Counted from the stretch's first letter, positions 1-12,129 are shown. The stretch: DNA of 64,000 bases from Mactra quadrangularis (GCA_025267735.1 CM046293.1:7836560-7900559), one strand, 5' to 3'. Numbers and translations: made by a program. Notes: a model not told the origin generated them from the sequence alone.

Positions 1-2
1 GC

Positions 3-271
3 AGATGGCATAAACCTAATAAAATTCCAAGAAATGAAAGAAAATGTCAACTATGTAACAGACTGCTTGAGGACGAATTTCACTTTTTACTAGAATGTCC
101 ATTATATTATGATTTAAGAAAAGATCTTATTAAACAATTTATTGGAAAAGACCAAACATTCCCAAATTTTTGGACCTTATATCTTCGACAAATCAATCTA
201 TTTTAAATAAGTTAGGAACATACATTTTCAAAAGTTTTGAAAGAAGAGATAATTTATATTATTCCAATTAG
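3..271 (+). pseudogene. LINE non-LTR retrotransposon, C-terminal fragment (degenerate)
   Basis: Reading from base 3 gives a cysteine-rich tail (CQLC, then HFLLECPLYYDLR) of the kind found at the C-terminus of many LINE polyproteins after the reverse transcriptase. The frame hits a stop at 204-206. One extra T in the run near 166-171 would explain this, because the shifted frame continues as a plausible family tail (SILNKLGTYIFKSF) to a stop at 269-271. The 5' part lies outside the window. A broken LINE copy is seen directly; the exact clade cannot be named from this tail. Confidence 0.7.
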
Positions 272-590
272 ATTTCTCCACCTCATTTATAAATATGCTT
301 TTTAATAACTTTAACGTAGACACTTACTATCACTCGAATATATACCATTATGTAAGACATTGATACATGTACTTTTTTATTTACTACTTAATCTTACTCA
401 CCGGAATGTATAATATTGATATGATATAGATATATTTTCACATTATATGCATTTTGAAATGTATTACATGTATAATTACATTGTTTTGTAATTTCTGCAT
501 TTTATGTATATATGATATCTAAATGTATTTATGCTTGAAGATTCATAGGCCAATGGCCTAATATCTTGAAATAAACTATCAAACTATTAA
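272..590 (+). mobile_element. Probable 3' UTR and tail of the LINE fragment
   Basis: AT-rich, ORF-free sequence follows the LINE C-terminus directly and ends with a polyadenylation-like AATAAA near 570 and a short ATCAAACTATTA tail. Assignment to the LINE rests on adjacency only. Confidence 0.4.
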
Positions 591-1860
591 AATCACTTTT
601 TAACCGCACAATTGTAAATATTTTCAAAAACCAATGCCTTAGGCGAGTAATGTCATGTTTTTGGGGTGTTCAGTAGATCTATGTTATATACATAATTAAT
701 TGATTATTATCGATGCATAATTTTGCCTGCAGTAATATAGTAATTAATTATTAAAAAATACATTTAAATTATGTTTATAAGGACAAACGATGAAGGCCTA
801 CGTACGTTACATATTATTTCGCCAAGGTGCTGTCTGTACTTTTTCGAAAAACCATTATAGATTCATGTAATTTGTTTGTTGCGTCATTTTATACCACATT
901 TAAAAAACATCTCCCTCTTTGTTTTTTGACTGTATAGAAGGTCTGTGTTTTTATGGTTATAGTACCTGATATGTAAACTCCTTCTTTACATTTCATTGTT
1001 ATGGTTTAAATGCACAAACAATTTGGAAATGTATGGTCCAGCTATATTGGCCCAGGGATTTTATTGACCTGAGCTTGACCTTTATGAAAAAATACCGTAG
1101 TTATTATTATATTATTATACTTAGAAATTACTGTCTTGGTTTGGCTTTATGGCTATATCGTGTGGATATATCGCGCATGATTAGAATACTGCAACAGGGG
1201 TCTTAATAGGCACGTAGGAAGCATTTTCAGATTGGGGAGGGGGGCTAATTTGTTCAGATTTATTTAAAGAAAAAGAAAACGTTACCTAATGTTACAGTAC
1301 TTATGTTAAAGTTTAATTTTACGTTGCATTTGAGCATGTTGTTCCATAAAAAGTGTTTGCAATATTGATTTTGTCGAAAAGCACACATGTATCAGTCAAT
1401 TTAGTGTGACAGATTAAACAAAGATCCTCAATCACTGTAACTGATGTAAATATTGGGGGGAGGGGCTAAGCCCTCCCCTAGCCCCCCCCCCTGTTCCTTC
1501 TTAAATTCGTAAAATTTGCACAAAAAAGCTTTGATAATGATATAATTAGTAGTATAATCACTGAGTTGCTAGGGGAGCATAGTATACAAGTTACAGAGAA
1601 TATCCAATGGATCCATTCTTGATGACACCTCTGCGTTTGTTATATGTACAGTAGAAAATACGATAAGTCCATAGAAATCAATAGGTATTTCAATCTCAAG
1701 TCAGTGTTAAAATCACATGTGTTTCGGAATTTTAAAATATTATTCCAGTTAGAAATCAGGAGTATCAACTATAGATTTTTTATTTGGTTTTTATATTGTT
1801 TATTAGGATATATATGGTAGGAGTCTGATCTAAAACATTCCTGAACATTTCACTAACCTT
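591..1860. other. Non-coding, repeat-derived stretch
   Basis: No ORF or splice-bounded exon is recognisable. Around 1069-1090 it shares the word CTGAGCTTGACCTTTATG with the MITE at 14969-15351, so a fragment of that family lies here. A G-rich then C-rich block at 1454-1497 can fold on itself and looks like the end of an unclassified repeat. Confidence 0.5.
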
Positions 1861-2045
1861 ATTGCCTCGATAACCTAGTGGTAGAGGATCTACTCCAGGC
1901 CTGGGAGGTCCTAAGTTCAATCCCTGGCTGTGTCATACCAAAGACAATGAAAAATGGAACTAGCAGTTCCGTTGCTCTGCATCACAATAGTAGTCCTAGG
2001 GAGATAAAGCAGCCAGATACCTATCTATTAGTAGATACATTAGTC
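1861..2045 (+). mobile_element. tRNA-derived SINE (family 1)
   Basis: The first 75 bases resemble a tRNA gene: a box A-like segment (TAACCTAGTGGT) is followed by a box B-like segment (AGTTCAATCCC). A non-tRNA body follows. The head does not fold as an intact tRNA, so it is read as a SINE. It abuts another SINE at 2071. Confidence 0.55.
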
Positions 2046-2070
2046 GCATAATATCTTCAACCAGATAAAC

Positions 2071-2285
2071 AGTAGGAGCAGTACTCCAGTGGTAAAACAT
2101 GCTATTAGGGATAGAGAGGTCCAGTCCAGGGTTCGAACCCCACTAGTGGCACTGCTAATTTCCTTTAGCAAGAAATTTACCTTACAATTGTTCCACTCCA
2201 TCCAGGTGTAATGGGCACAGTGAGGGATCACCTGCCTGAAGGAGATATAAATGATATGGGGTTATAGTACAAAACTGTAGTCAAC
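2071..2285 (+). mobile_element. tRNA-derived SINE (family 2), copy 1
   Basis: The tRNA-like head has box A-like TACTCCAGTGGT and a perfect box B GGTTCGAACC at 2130-2139. The body (TTAGCAAGAAATTTAC and CCAGGTGTAA) is shared with the copy at 8913-9125, which shows this is a dispersed family. Confidence 0.75.
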
Positions 2286-2334
2286 TAAACACACGGGGGC
2301 CCAACTCCGTCACAACATGAGTGGATTTCTGTCG

Positions 2335-2615
2335 AGATTATGTCACGGATGCCTGTCGATAGTGTTACAAATTTTTGACGAGCACTGAAAAACTTAACGG
2401 ACAGAAAAGTGTAGTTACGTATTTTCCTATCAATAAGAAGCCAATGATAAGAAATTTTTGATAAGAGATGATTTTTAAACTCATATCAATGTCTTTTTTA
2501 TTGAAGAATCAACTAAATTGCAAAACCTAGATGTCACGGATTTTTTCCCGTCATGTCACAGTTTATATGACGATACTTGTGTTAATGTCACAGTATTACT
2601 GACGATAGTTTTCTT
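2335..2615 (+). repeat. Cluster of spaced TGTCACGG/GACGATAG motifs
   Basis: Four copies of ATGTCAC(A/G)G occur in under 300 bases, most followed within about 20 bases by (T/G)ACGATAG or GTCGATAG. The spacing is irregular, so it is not a simple tandem array. It may be the remnant of a motif-studded element like those at 28.7, 45.4 and 60.8 kb, but no inverted ends were found. Confidence 0.5.
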
Positions 2616-2623
2616 TTTTTTAG

Positions 2624-2777
2624 TCTTCCCGGGCAAGATGTAGATGTTGTCCCGAGTTGTTTACCTTTGAAACGGAAGCCGTTCATAGCGTGGCTTCATT
2701 TCATCCAATATGGTAGATTTGACTCAGATTCTTGTGGCACCACTTTGCACAGTAATACTTGTGATGTTGTTTTCTAG
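2624..2777 (+). CDS. Candidate terminal coding exon, unknown gene
   Basis: A pyrimidine-rich tract ending in TAG at 2621-2623 looks like a 3' splice site. It is followed by an open frame of 50 codons (from 2625) to a TAG at 2775-2777. The stretch is more GC-rich than its surroundings, and an AATAAA lies about 200 bases downstream near 2970. The peptide (KRKPFIAWLHFIQYGRF in the middle) is not recognised. The rest of such a gene would lie upstream of the window. It could equally be a repeat fragment. Confidence 0.22.
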
Positions 2778-4499
2778 ATGAATTGCATGTGTCTCTAAAT
2801 GTTGAAGTTTTTGACAACAATAACAACTTTGCAAAGCGTCTGGAACGTATATAAATGTCCACACAGGCCACATAAAGTAGTAATTCAAGTAGGCACCATA
2901 GAGCTGTTCAAAGGATCTTCAGTTTGAATATACAACAATGTTTTTGTTTATGATAATTTTGTAATCATATGTTTCTTAATAAATAGATAATATCGTTACT
3001 TGTAGATTTATAACCTCCTTTTGTTTATCAACAGTTATTATTAAACATCTTTTTGTAAATGAATGATTAGTTTTGTTTTATTTATCATGTAAAGGATACA
3101 TGTTTACTTGTACATTTTTGCCTTATATATATGTTTTACTGCAAGTTAACTTTTACTGTTTTGCTTTGGAGACAATCAATGTTAAACAAGATTTGTTCAA
3201 TGTTTCTACAAGCTTTGAATTCTCTGACTAGTAGATTTTGAGAATTCAAGCACAGCTCCGACCTAAACTTTTTTATGTAAAAGTATGGAACTGCTTGTGT
3301 AAAAAATAATCTAGTACTGGTTAGGAAGATGTTTGTTGAGCTGCATACATTACTGTTTTGAGTTTTGATTAGTGCACATGTCATGAAACTTTAAGTTTGA
3401 TCAACAGACTTACTGTTATTTCAGCTGTTCAGATAGTCCCTGGACAAACTGATTATTTGTTCTGATCTGTTATGTTTTATATTGGTTGAAATAGTTAAAT
3501 GTTTTTACACTATAATGCGTTTGAGATCAGCTCGGAGATTATTCACATTGGTGTACTGTTCATTGATAACTCACAATCATAAGTTATGATGAACAAAAAA
3601 AAACGGGATTGGAGCTATTGAATGAGAATTGATTATCCTATTTATAGGCCTTGGTGACATTGTCTTGCCAGATTTCAACATGAAAATACGTATAAAATAA
3701 TTTTTGTAAAGTGCTTGTAAATGTCAGTCATTGTAAATGAAGCACATATTTGAACATGTTACTCAAATTATGTGTATGAATGAACAAACCATGACGCGTA
3801 TCAGTGAAATCTTTTGATATAAGTCCATTATATCTATGTATATATATATATACGAGTTAGTATTTGAATTCTAAAAAAAACATGAATCAATTCTAAGGAT
3901 ACAAATTCCAGAAACAACTAATGTACAGTATTTTTGGTGCAATTTCCGACCATTGGAGTTGATAAAAATGAATTGAAGCGTTCCAGCTTTTTTCTTATTA
4001 AGGCAACTATGAGTTATGTCTTAACATTTCTTGTGAAACTATCTGCATGTATAATTAAGGAACAATAAACAGAAGTATAAGACAGCAAAACTGTATGTAA
4101 TCGCTGTTGTAATAAGATGTAAGTTAAAATTAAAACTTTACAATAAGAAATTGTGCTCACAGATGATATCAAATTTTAATATTAGTCGATACATCAAGGA
4201 CATGAGGCAATATTTTCGATGGGTAAACTTGATGATGGTCTCTGATTGGCTGTGAGCCTTTTTCAGGTTCATGTAAGCCTGGTACCCTAACTGACGTACG
4301 TGATAGTTCATGTCGACACGTATCAGGTAAAATACATGGTTCCTGAAAAAAGTACAATTTTGAAACATAATCGATTTTTGAAAAAATATACTTTTGTTTG
4401 CAACGTTTTTACGCTTTGTATTCAACGCATTGAGTGGATCATCAAGTCATACACACAAGTCAGAGTGATCAACTATGCTATTCCAGTTAGTTAGCTCGT
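2778..4499. other. Non-coding stretch, nothing recognised
   Basis: AT-rich sequence with frequent stops in all frames. The short ORFs at 3136-3384 and 4138-4494 have no recognisable domain and no splice context. If the exon at 2624 is real, the first 200 bases would be its 3' UTR. Confidence 0.5.
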
Positions 4500-4725
4500 A
4501 CAAATTTATTTCAGCTAATTTGTGAAACAAGTTCTTACAACTTAGTTTAATCACTTTCAAGTTATCTTCCCAGTTTTGAGCTAGTAGGATAAAGTTTCTA
4601 GCTTGAGGAAACATTGGGATAAGTTTTGGATGGGATTTGAACCAACGGGGAGCTGGCTATCCAATGACTTCCAGTCCAATGTTATAACCACTCCCGCCAT
4701 GCTCGCTATTCCACTTGATACATGA
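4500..4725 (-). mobile_element. tRNA-related SINE (family 3), copy 1
   Basis: On the minus strand a tRNA-like head with a box B-like GGTTCAAATCCC is followed by a body containing TAGCTCAAAACTGGG and a tail rich in AAGTTGTAAGA. The same body and tail occur on the plus strand at 10322-10505. Confidence 0.55.
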
Positions 4726-4833
4726 ATGAAACAATAAACAACAATATCAGTCTTAAAATGATTTATTGCAGGTAAGTTAACATACATGTATATAATATGT
4801 ACTGAAACACACAACCTCTCAGTAAGAGACATT

Positions 4834-5400
4834 TAGTCAGTTATTTCCCCTTGCATACTCTTCAAATAGGTAGGTCAAATTAGTTGGATTACTCAGATTT
4901 TACTCTTTCAATGTCAATTCGCCACAGAGAAAATTGAATAACTTTTATGTAATCCTTTGATTTGGTTGAAAATTCAGCAAAGTATTGTTGGGTGAAGTGA
5001 TATTGCATATCATTGATTATAGTCCATTTTTTCTCAATTGTCCAAGCTTGAAAAAAATATTTTGGTGCCTCAATACGTTACAATTAGGCTCCTACCTCTG
5101 GCATAATAGGAAAATCTAGACTAAAAACCCATCATACAATACAAAAAGTTCCGCCAGACTTTAAAACACATTATCAGAAAATCACTAATGCAAGCCGCTG
5201 ATTATTTTTACACATGAAGTTGCCATGAAATTATTCATGTTTTGGCAGTTGAGAAAAAATGAACAATAATATCTAAGTTAATGAGAGCAAAATGTATTAT
5301 TTACCATACTTAAAAATTCAACAATAAAATCTGAGGATTCCAACTGACAGGACGTACTTACCAATTGGATCTCTCCAGACTTTATCAAGGAAAGATAACT
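4834..5400. repeat. Dispersed repeat shared with the ends of the 39-56 kb duplication
   Basis: The start (TAGTCAGTTATTTCCCCTTG) matches 49764 onward. The end (about 5315-5395, with ACTTACCAATTGGAT and TTATCAAGGAAAGATAACT) matches 39410-39490 and 50015-50085. This repeat therefore sits at both left borders of the duplicated FGFBP-like unit as well as here. Confidence 0.6.
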
Positions 5401-6566
5401 AAAAATATCCCTTATTCATAAAATAACTAATGACAATGTATGGTAAATACTTCCAATGTAACATATATATCAGATAAAAAATAACAAACAGGTAAAGATA
5501 ATGATAAAAATGTTCTCTATTATTTAAGATTAAGTCTTATTGAAAGAGCATGTGATTAAAAACAAGAAAATAAAGAAAATAAGCACAATCCAACATTTTT
5601 TGTGTAAAAATTATATAATTGCATGTTAATGACAATGATATTTGAATTCTTCTGTTTTCAAACAAAATTTGATACACAAAGATATTTTTCTTCATATATT
5701 GCTCAATCATTTATTTGTATTATACAAAGGGGCAATAACAACCCTATCCTGGGTACAGAAATAGCTCAGTTCAGACTTACACCTCACTGTTGACTTGATC
5801 AGCTACTATGACCAATTTGTCCGTCTTATTACTACCGGTAATCATGTGAAAAATACTTCTATAAAATAGATTAAAACATTTTCTCATTAATAAAACAACT
5901 TACATAAATTTAAAATCCAGATATAAAAGTAAGATGGTTCCATCTACATTTGACAGAATTATAAAACAGGTCTTAGTAAAGAAGTTTGAATCAAGTCTGC
6001 ACAATAGGTGCTGAAAAATGAGCCAACAAATTTTTTCATTAAAGGGCCATAAATTGGAAAAACCTCAATGGACTGTAACCAAGATGAAATATGCACACAC
6101 CTGTTTGATACTCCATCTATGTGTTAAGTTAGAATTAAATACAGATAGACCGACCAACCAATAACCAATAAAATGACCCTTATATACCCCTAAACATAGT
6201 TTTGGGAGGTATGATTGATAACATAAATAGAAATTTTTCATGAGGACAAAACTATGATACCAGTCAGGTCCTGAAACATCAGGAAGGTGTCCACACATCA
6301 AAAATAAATTAGATCTTTTTTGTGTTCATCTCAGGAACTTTGAATAATCATAAAATTACAAACATAAAAATATCAATAAAACTTTAATATATTAAGTAGA
6401 TAATTTACTACTGAGCCATTTATAATGGACATGAAACAACAGAAAGCATGCAAATTGAATTTAGTAGAAAAAGGTAATACCTAATTAGGATTATCAAATA
6501 GAACATTTGAGTTCAAGCATATCCATACCAATATATCGAGTCAAAACCTTGTAACTTCAATTCCAA
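5401..6566. other. Non-coding stretch, nothing recognised
   Basis: AT-rich, ORF-poor sequence. The 78-codon ORF on the minus strand at 6065-6301 has no recognisable domain. Confidence 0.5.
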
Positions 6567-7348
6567 CAAGAGCTGTCAGAGGAGACAGCATGCTCGACTA
6601 AGTAAGTATTTGTCACAGGAGATGTGGTTGATGAACATACATATTTTAAAATTTTAAAATATAACCTAAAACATATTTAAGGTAAAATATCAAATAAAAA
6701 TTAAAAAAAGTAATAAGTTCATGGGAGACAATGCTGAACAAAATGTACTTAGAGTTATGAACCTTGTCACATGAGATGAAGTTCTAAGCTCAAGGGGGGA
6801 TAATTCTGAAAAAAAATGTATTAGGAGTTAAGAATCCTGTCAAATGAGATGAGGTTGATAATAAGGAACATACATTTATAGTTTGAAGTCAATACCTAAA
6901 GAAATAAAACAGTTGCAGTAAAAACAAACATTTTTTAAAGGAAACTCTAAGTTCAAGGGGGGATAATTCAGAAAAAAATGTATTTTGAGTTATGGACCTT
7001 GTCACATGAGATGAGGTTGATAATAAGGAATATACATTTAAAGTTTGAAGTCAATACCTAAAGAAATAAATCAGATGCAGTAAAAACAATCATTTTTTTT
7101 AAAGAAAACTCTAAGTTCAAGGGGAAATAATTCTGAAAAACAATTAATTGGGTTTATGAACTATGTCACATGAGATGTGTTGATAATAAGGAATATACAT
7201 TTAAAGTTTGAAGTTGATACCTTAAAAAATAAAAAAGTTATAGTAAAAAATATTTTACTGCACAAAAACTTTAATCAGAAATATGCACGCAGACGCCGAT
7301 GCTAGGGCGAGTAGGAGAGCTCTCCATTTACTCCGTAAAGTCGAGCTT
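6567..7348 (+). mobile_element. Pearl-like element with ~164-bp tandem cores
   Basis: About three and a half tandem units (units begin near 6785, 6948 and 7112, spacing 163-164 bases) are bracketed by unique ends. The left end has the stem-loop GCTGTCAGAGGAGACAGC and then GCTCGACT. The right end has GGCGAGTAGGAGAGCTCTCC and then AGTCGAGC, the complement of the left word. This architecture matches the bivalve 'pearl' elements (tandem ~160-bp cores between unique flanks, thought to be Helitron/Helentron-related). The family name is inference. Confidence 0.6.
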
Positions 7349-8912
7349 AAAAGGTAAAGTTATGAGGCCTTGACTAGACAACAAACATATAGAGAATTCT
7401 AATTTACACCAAATATCATTTTACAAGATTAGCCTATTCATTCAAGAAATCCAACAGCTCATACAAATATAGCATTAATAACAAACAATTCAATATAGAT
7501 GGCATCATGCATTTCTGGGGTAGATGGCCAAGGAATAGACACAGGAGAGGTGCTTGTAAGCAATATGAACAAAAGAGGGGAACTGTAGTCATTGCCACAT
7601 TGATATATCCAGATACTACTTGTATTTTTACAGCAGTTGGTACAGGTTTCAGCCAATTATTTTCCAGAGTTGAAAGTCATATGGTGTAAACTAGCGTAAA
7701 TATTATTTTGTTCAGTCTTTAAAATATGCATTGGTTTGGACATCCTCAGAAGGAGGGCATAATCACTGATGATTTTTCAACTCAAATGCAAATTTACCAT
7801 GGATTTGCTGGGCTTGAAATCAAAGAACTGGTTATTCTCAAGGGGTGAGGGTGGGGATGGGTAAAAATGACTGATGTATAACAAAGACATAGTTAGAATA
7901 AAGACAAAAGTATGGATGATAAGAACAAATATGTAGAAATATAAAATAAAAGTATAACATTCCTGATATAAAGTTTATATTAAATAGAATAAGGATTCTA
8001 CATCAATAAATAAACAAGAGACAAATCTAAAAAAATTAATATCAACAATAATCAAAGATCAATAGACCTAATTCAGAACTCCAAATAATGTTTTTTCCAT
8101 CCATTTGTGCAAGCAGAACAAAATTTTTTACACATCAGTCTACAAAATTTCGATATGAAAGTGGTTGCATGAACAGATCAATTTAAGGTCAAGCACTATA
8201 TCTCATTTGGAGAATTTTGGTTGCCCAAAAGAAATTGTTGGTTGCCCAAATTAAAATGTGGTTGCCCTGTACCTCAGGAAAACCCCAAATATTTGAATTC
8301 AAGATACAGTCTACTCAACTCATAGCAAGATACAACTATTACACAAATGAAGGATCATAAATCAGAAATCTCTATTGCGGGCTTAATGCAAAACGGTCAT
8401 AACTCACTCATTTTTAAATTGAATTATGACCATTTTGCACTTAGCCTTGGCTATGAAGACCTAAATTTGGTTGATTAACTAAGCTAATTTATAGAGTAAA
8501 AACATTTCTGAGGTATAATGTAACACTGTCACATAGAACAAATACTTGCATAAAAGTTATTGTCATTCAAACAGTCTTGACTCTAGGACTGCACTCAAAA
8601 TATGATTTATTTATAATGCAAAATTACAAATGGCATGCATCATTTACTTTTGACTTGACTACAATGCTGTTCTATTACCCAAACTTAAAGAGCTGCCAAT
8701 ATAAACTGAAAAAGGTCAACCTTTAAAAAACTCATCAAATATAGAGACAGTTGCCATTAACTAAGACAAATCAAAATTAAATACAGATTAATAGAAAAGC
8801 ACATAATGTTTTTTTTTTCAATTTTATATCATATATTAATTTTATATACATCTATGCCCTATGACTCACCAATAAACTCAATTTTATGGGTTTTCCATGA
8901 AGGTACAGACCA
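7349..8912. other. Non-coding stretch with small repeats
   Basis: No coding exon seen. GGTTGCCC is repeated three times at 8219-8265, and an imperfect foldback lies at 8389-8442. Confidence 0.5.
8389..8442. repeat. Small inverted repeat
   Basis: Two 20-base arms (TGCAAAACGGTCATAACTCA and its complement) match at 18 positions across a short loop. Likely a MITE remnant. Confidence 0.5.
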
Positions 8913-9125
8913 TGTAGGAGCAGTGGTCCACAGGTAGAACACGCACTTGGGGATCATAAGGTCGGGAGTTCGAAACCCCACCTGGGAACTTTTAAATTCC
9001 TTGAGCAAGAAATTTACGTACAGCTGTTCAAGTCCATGCAGGTGTAAAAAAGGCATCATCCGTCTCAAGGTGATTTCATTTAACTGAGGTTATCATACAA
9101 AATTGTCAAGTCGGATGAACATGTA
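8913..9125 (+). mobile_element. tRNA-derived SINE (family 2), copy 2
   Basis: Same head (TGTAGGAGCAG, box B-like AGTTCGAAACC) and body (GAGCAAGAAATTTACG, GCAGGTGTAA) as the SINE at 2071-2285. No protein is encoded; ORFs across it are by-products. Confidence 0.75.
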
Positions 9126-9267
9126 TGGAAGCGCTCAAACTTTTTTCCACAATTTTGTTTTAAATAGTTTGTAACTCAATATGTATCATGTTCTTTTTGA
9201 ACGCATATTTTTCATTCAAACAGTAAATGATTGGTTGTACCTAAATGGAAAATCCCTCAAAAGATCT

Positions 9268-9508
9268 GTGGTGCTTTTCACAAAAATTCTTAAGAAAAAA
9301 ATCTTTGTAAGTCAAAAGCAAGAAACATTGATAATATGCTCATTTTTTTACTTATCAATTCTGAATATTAAAGAATTGTGTAGAATTGTGTATACCTTTT
9401 GAATATTATATCATAGTTATGCTTATTATCTGTCTGACTTTGAAGTGCTAATTATATGAAACTGACTTACAAAGATTTTTTTCGTAAGAATTTTGTGAAA
9501 AGCACCAC
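9268..9508. mobile_element. MITE with GTGGTGCTTTTCAC inverted ends, copy 1
   Basis: The left end GTGGTGCTTTTCACAAAAAT and the right end (TTTTGTGAAAAGCACCAC) are inverted repeats 241 bases apart. A second copy with the same interior (AGCAAGAAACATTGATAAT) is at 43826-44046. Confidence 0.8.
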
Positions 9509-10321
9509 TGGTTCATTTTATAACAATCTATGAATATACAAAGTATACAGAGTTAATCAACACATATAAACATCTGTCAACCATAACAAATCTGAGGAAA
9601 CATTACAAAATGTTTTTCGGACATGATTAGATAATTTATACAAATTGAAAATAATGGAATATTTTGTGACTACGTCAAGTTGCACACTATTCATTAAGTG
9701 TGCATTTAATTCATAAATACGATACATGTACCTACAAAAACTGACAAAAACTACAATTCACACTTGTCAAATAATTCCCTCACAGAATAAAGTTTGTAAC
9801 ATTTTTATAACACATTAAGTGACCATTCTTAAAAAAGATGAGCAGCACTTTTCAACTTCTCTTTCTAATAGAGTCAATAAGCAGAAACATCAATGAAGAA
9901 ACAAATACAGGAAAAAAGAAACTTCATCATACACACTGTCTTAATTGGCTGCCACACTATAATTTTCTGAATTCAAGAACAACTACTCATACAATTTGAA
10001 ATCAAACTTAACATGTTCAGAAAAATATTAAATACAACAGGATTGCAGTAGTTGTTTCCCCCACACACACAAAATTAATAGAACCACCATGTGTATTATC
10101 TCTTACACCAGAAAACAATTGCATAATTAGTCACAATGGCTTTAACAGCCAAATCTTAATAAAAACACATTATGTCAAAATATTGACATATGGCCATCTA
10201 CAAAAAATGATTTTTTTGCAGTTTCTAAATCAACCCATGCATATGCCATGACTCACATTACATCGTGGACAATCCTGTAAAAAATTTCATTTACTATGTA
10301 GAGAAAAATCACCTAGTAATT
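9509..10321. other. Non-coding stretch, nothing recognised
   Basis: AT-rich sequence without an ORF over 60 codons or an evident repeat boundary. Confidence 0.5.
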
Positions 10322-10505
10322 GGAAAGCCAGCTCCGTGTTGGTTCGAATTCCATCCAAAACCTACCCTGTTGTTCCCTTGTGCATGAAACTTAATCCTAC
10401 TAGCTCAGTGTAACTGGGGGACCAGGAAGTGGACTTGAAAGTAATTAATCAAAGTTGTAAGAGCTTGTTTCTCAATCAAGCTAAAATAAATTAGTATAAG
10501 AAAAG
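10322..10505 (+). mobile_element. tRNA-related SINE (family 3), copy 2
   Basis: It contains GGTTCGAATTCC (box B-like) and the body words CTACTAGCTCA and CAAAGTTGTAAGAGCTTG, shared in opposite orientation with 4500-4725. Confidence 0.55.
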
Positions 10506-11061
10506 AATTATTTAGTGATTATTCTAGAAATCAGAAAAGGGCAGGGAATGTAGAAAAAAGGGACAGGGTACAGTTGAGTGGTGATGATTCAATTAAGTAT
10601 TTCTGCAGAGGGTTCTGGAAACAAAAAAGAACAGGAATGAGGAAGGAAAGAAAAGGGAAGAAGGAAGAAAAAGGGCAGGGCATTAAATGCTCAATGCTTA
10701 AGTTTTACAACTAAGTCTTTATATTTAACTGATGGCTCTAAATTAAAATCAAGCTTTTTGCTTTCTACCCACTTTAAAAATTCTGGGCTGTGAAAGTGCA
10801 AACAAACATATCTATAGAAAGGCCTAATATATAAAAAAGCTACATGTATAACACAACAGTACTATTCTAAAAGTTATAACAATGACATGAATGAACACTA
10901 TCTACTTTAAATGGTTTTCATACAATATTGTAGAAAAATGGAGAAAAAACATTTGAGAACAGTGTTGGTATTCAACAGATGGCACAAAGATTTGCAGTTA
11001 TTAAAACACAAGTTTTCTACTGGCACATATCTGTACATTTTAGTTTTTGCATAAAAAAAAC
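10506..11061 (-). other. 3' flank and probable 3' UTR of the RNF168-like gene
   Basis: This lies directly downstream of the stop codon on the minus strand. It is AT-rich with a purine-rich block at 10600-10680. I found no clear AATAAA on the minus strand in the first 500 bases, so the polyadenylation site is not placed. Confidence 0.4.
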
Positions 11062-12129
11062 CTACACATCCAAAGCCTTGCGATTTCTAGTTTTCCGCAA
11101 TGAATATTCTTCCTCCGTGCCTTTCAGTCGTAAAGCATTCAGACCAAATTTATGTTCGTATTCAAATTGTTTCTGTAACTTTAAAGCTATCTTGTGATCT
11201 CTTTCTTCCTGATTTAATGATTCGTCATCGTCACTTTCATCATTATCATCACCAACACAATTACTAAAGAAATCATGCATAGTTCTAACTGGTTTGGAAA
11301 CAGGTTTCGCACACCCACTTCTAGACAATTTCCTTGCATTAAGACTAGTTTTTGTCTTTTTTAACCCAGATTTGACATTACTAGATTTAGTTTGAGCTTT
11401 GTGGATTACTGGTTTTTCACTTGTTTTTAATCTTTTTTGGGGAGATGACTTAGTATCCGATGCTTTTCTTTTCCGCGAATTATCTGACGTAAAAAAGTCT
11501 CCACTACCATCGTGTGAAACTGAATGATGTTCTTTTGAATTCGAAGCACTATTCTCGTAAATAAAGTCAGGGTCCTGGTACATAGAAGTATGTCGTCTTG
11601 AGCGTTTAGGATTATGATAATCATTTGTAGATACACAAACGTCTTCGTCATTATTATCCCGACCATTACATTCAAGACAATCCCCTGAACCGTTACTACT
11701 GTTCAAACATACAGAGTCTCCTGTCTTGATCCAATTCATTAATGAAGATTGAGAGTTATCACTCGAATGCTTATTTTTGGTGGTTTTACTTCTACGATTC
11801 AGAGATAGTTTACCAAACTTGAGCTCTTTTTTATTCTCCGATTTCTGCAGTTCCGGGGAACTCTTCCTAATTGTCAAAGGGGAATAACTTGTACCTGAAG
11901 GTGTCCAATCAATGTCCAAGTCGGGCTCTAAAGGAATGATCATTTTACAACCTGTATTTTTATCATGTGTGGTTAAAGGCGAGTTAGAAATATCTTTAAG
12001 TTCAGTGGTACGATTTCCAGTATGTGTAAATGTAACCAGTCTTGACACGTCATTTGACCTCTCAGGATTTTCATTCTCATTAGGGGAGATCACTCCTGCT
12101 GTATTTGTAGATTTACTCAATTTTTCAAC
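11062..12129 (-). CDS. RNF168: RNF168-like exon 8 (MIU2-LRM2 and C-terminus)
   Basis: 355 codons plus stop after ATTTCCAG|. It has basic NLS-like patches (KRSRRH, SRKRKASD, QKRLKTSEK), then a MHDFFSN segment, an acidic run and, in the last 60 residues, a MIU2-like helix (RDHKIALKLQKQFEYEH) and an LRM2-like GTEEEYSLR. In vertebrates the MIU2-LRM2 pair is the second ubiquitin-dependent recruitment module. The antisense ORFs overlapping this exon are by-products. Confidence 0.88.
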   Translation of the reverse strand, partial: VEKLSKSTNTAGVISPNENENPERSNDVSRLVTFTHTGNRTTELKDISNSPLTTHDKNTGCKMIIPLEPDLDIDWTPSGTSYSPLTIRKSSPELQKSENKKELKFGKLSLNRRSKTTKNKHSSDNSQSSLMNWIKTGDSVCLNSSNGSGDCLECNGRDNNDEDVCVSTNDYHNPKRSRRHTSMYQDPDFIYENSASNSKEHHSVSHDGSGDFFTSDNSRKRKASDTKSSPQKRLKTSEKPVIHKAQTKSSNVKSGLKKTKTSLNARKLSRSGCAKPVSKPVRTMHDFFSNCVGDDNDESDDDESLNQEERDHKIALKLQKQFEYEHKFGLNALRLKGTEEEYSLRKTRNRKALDV

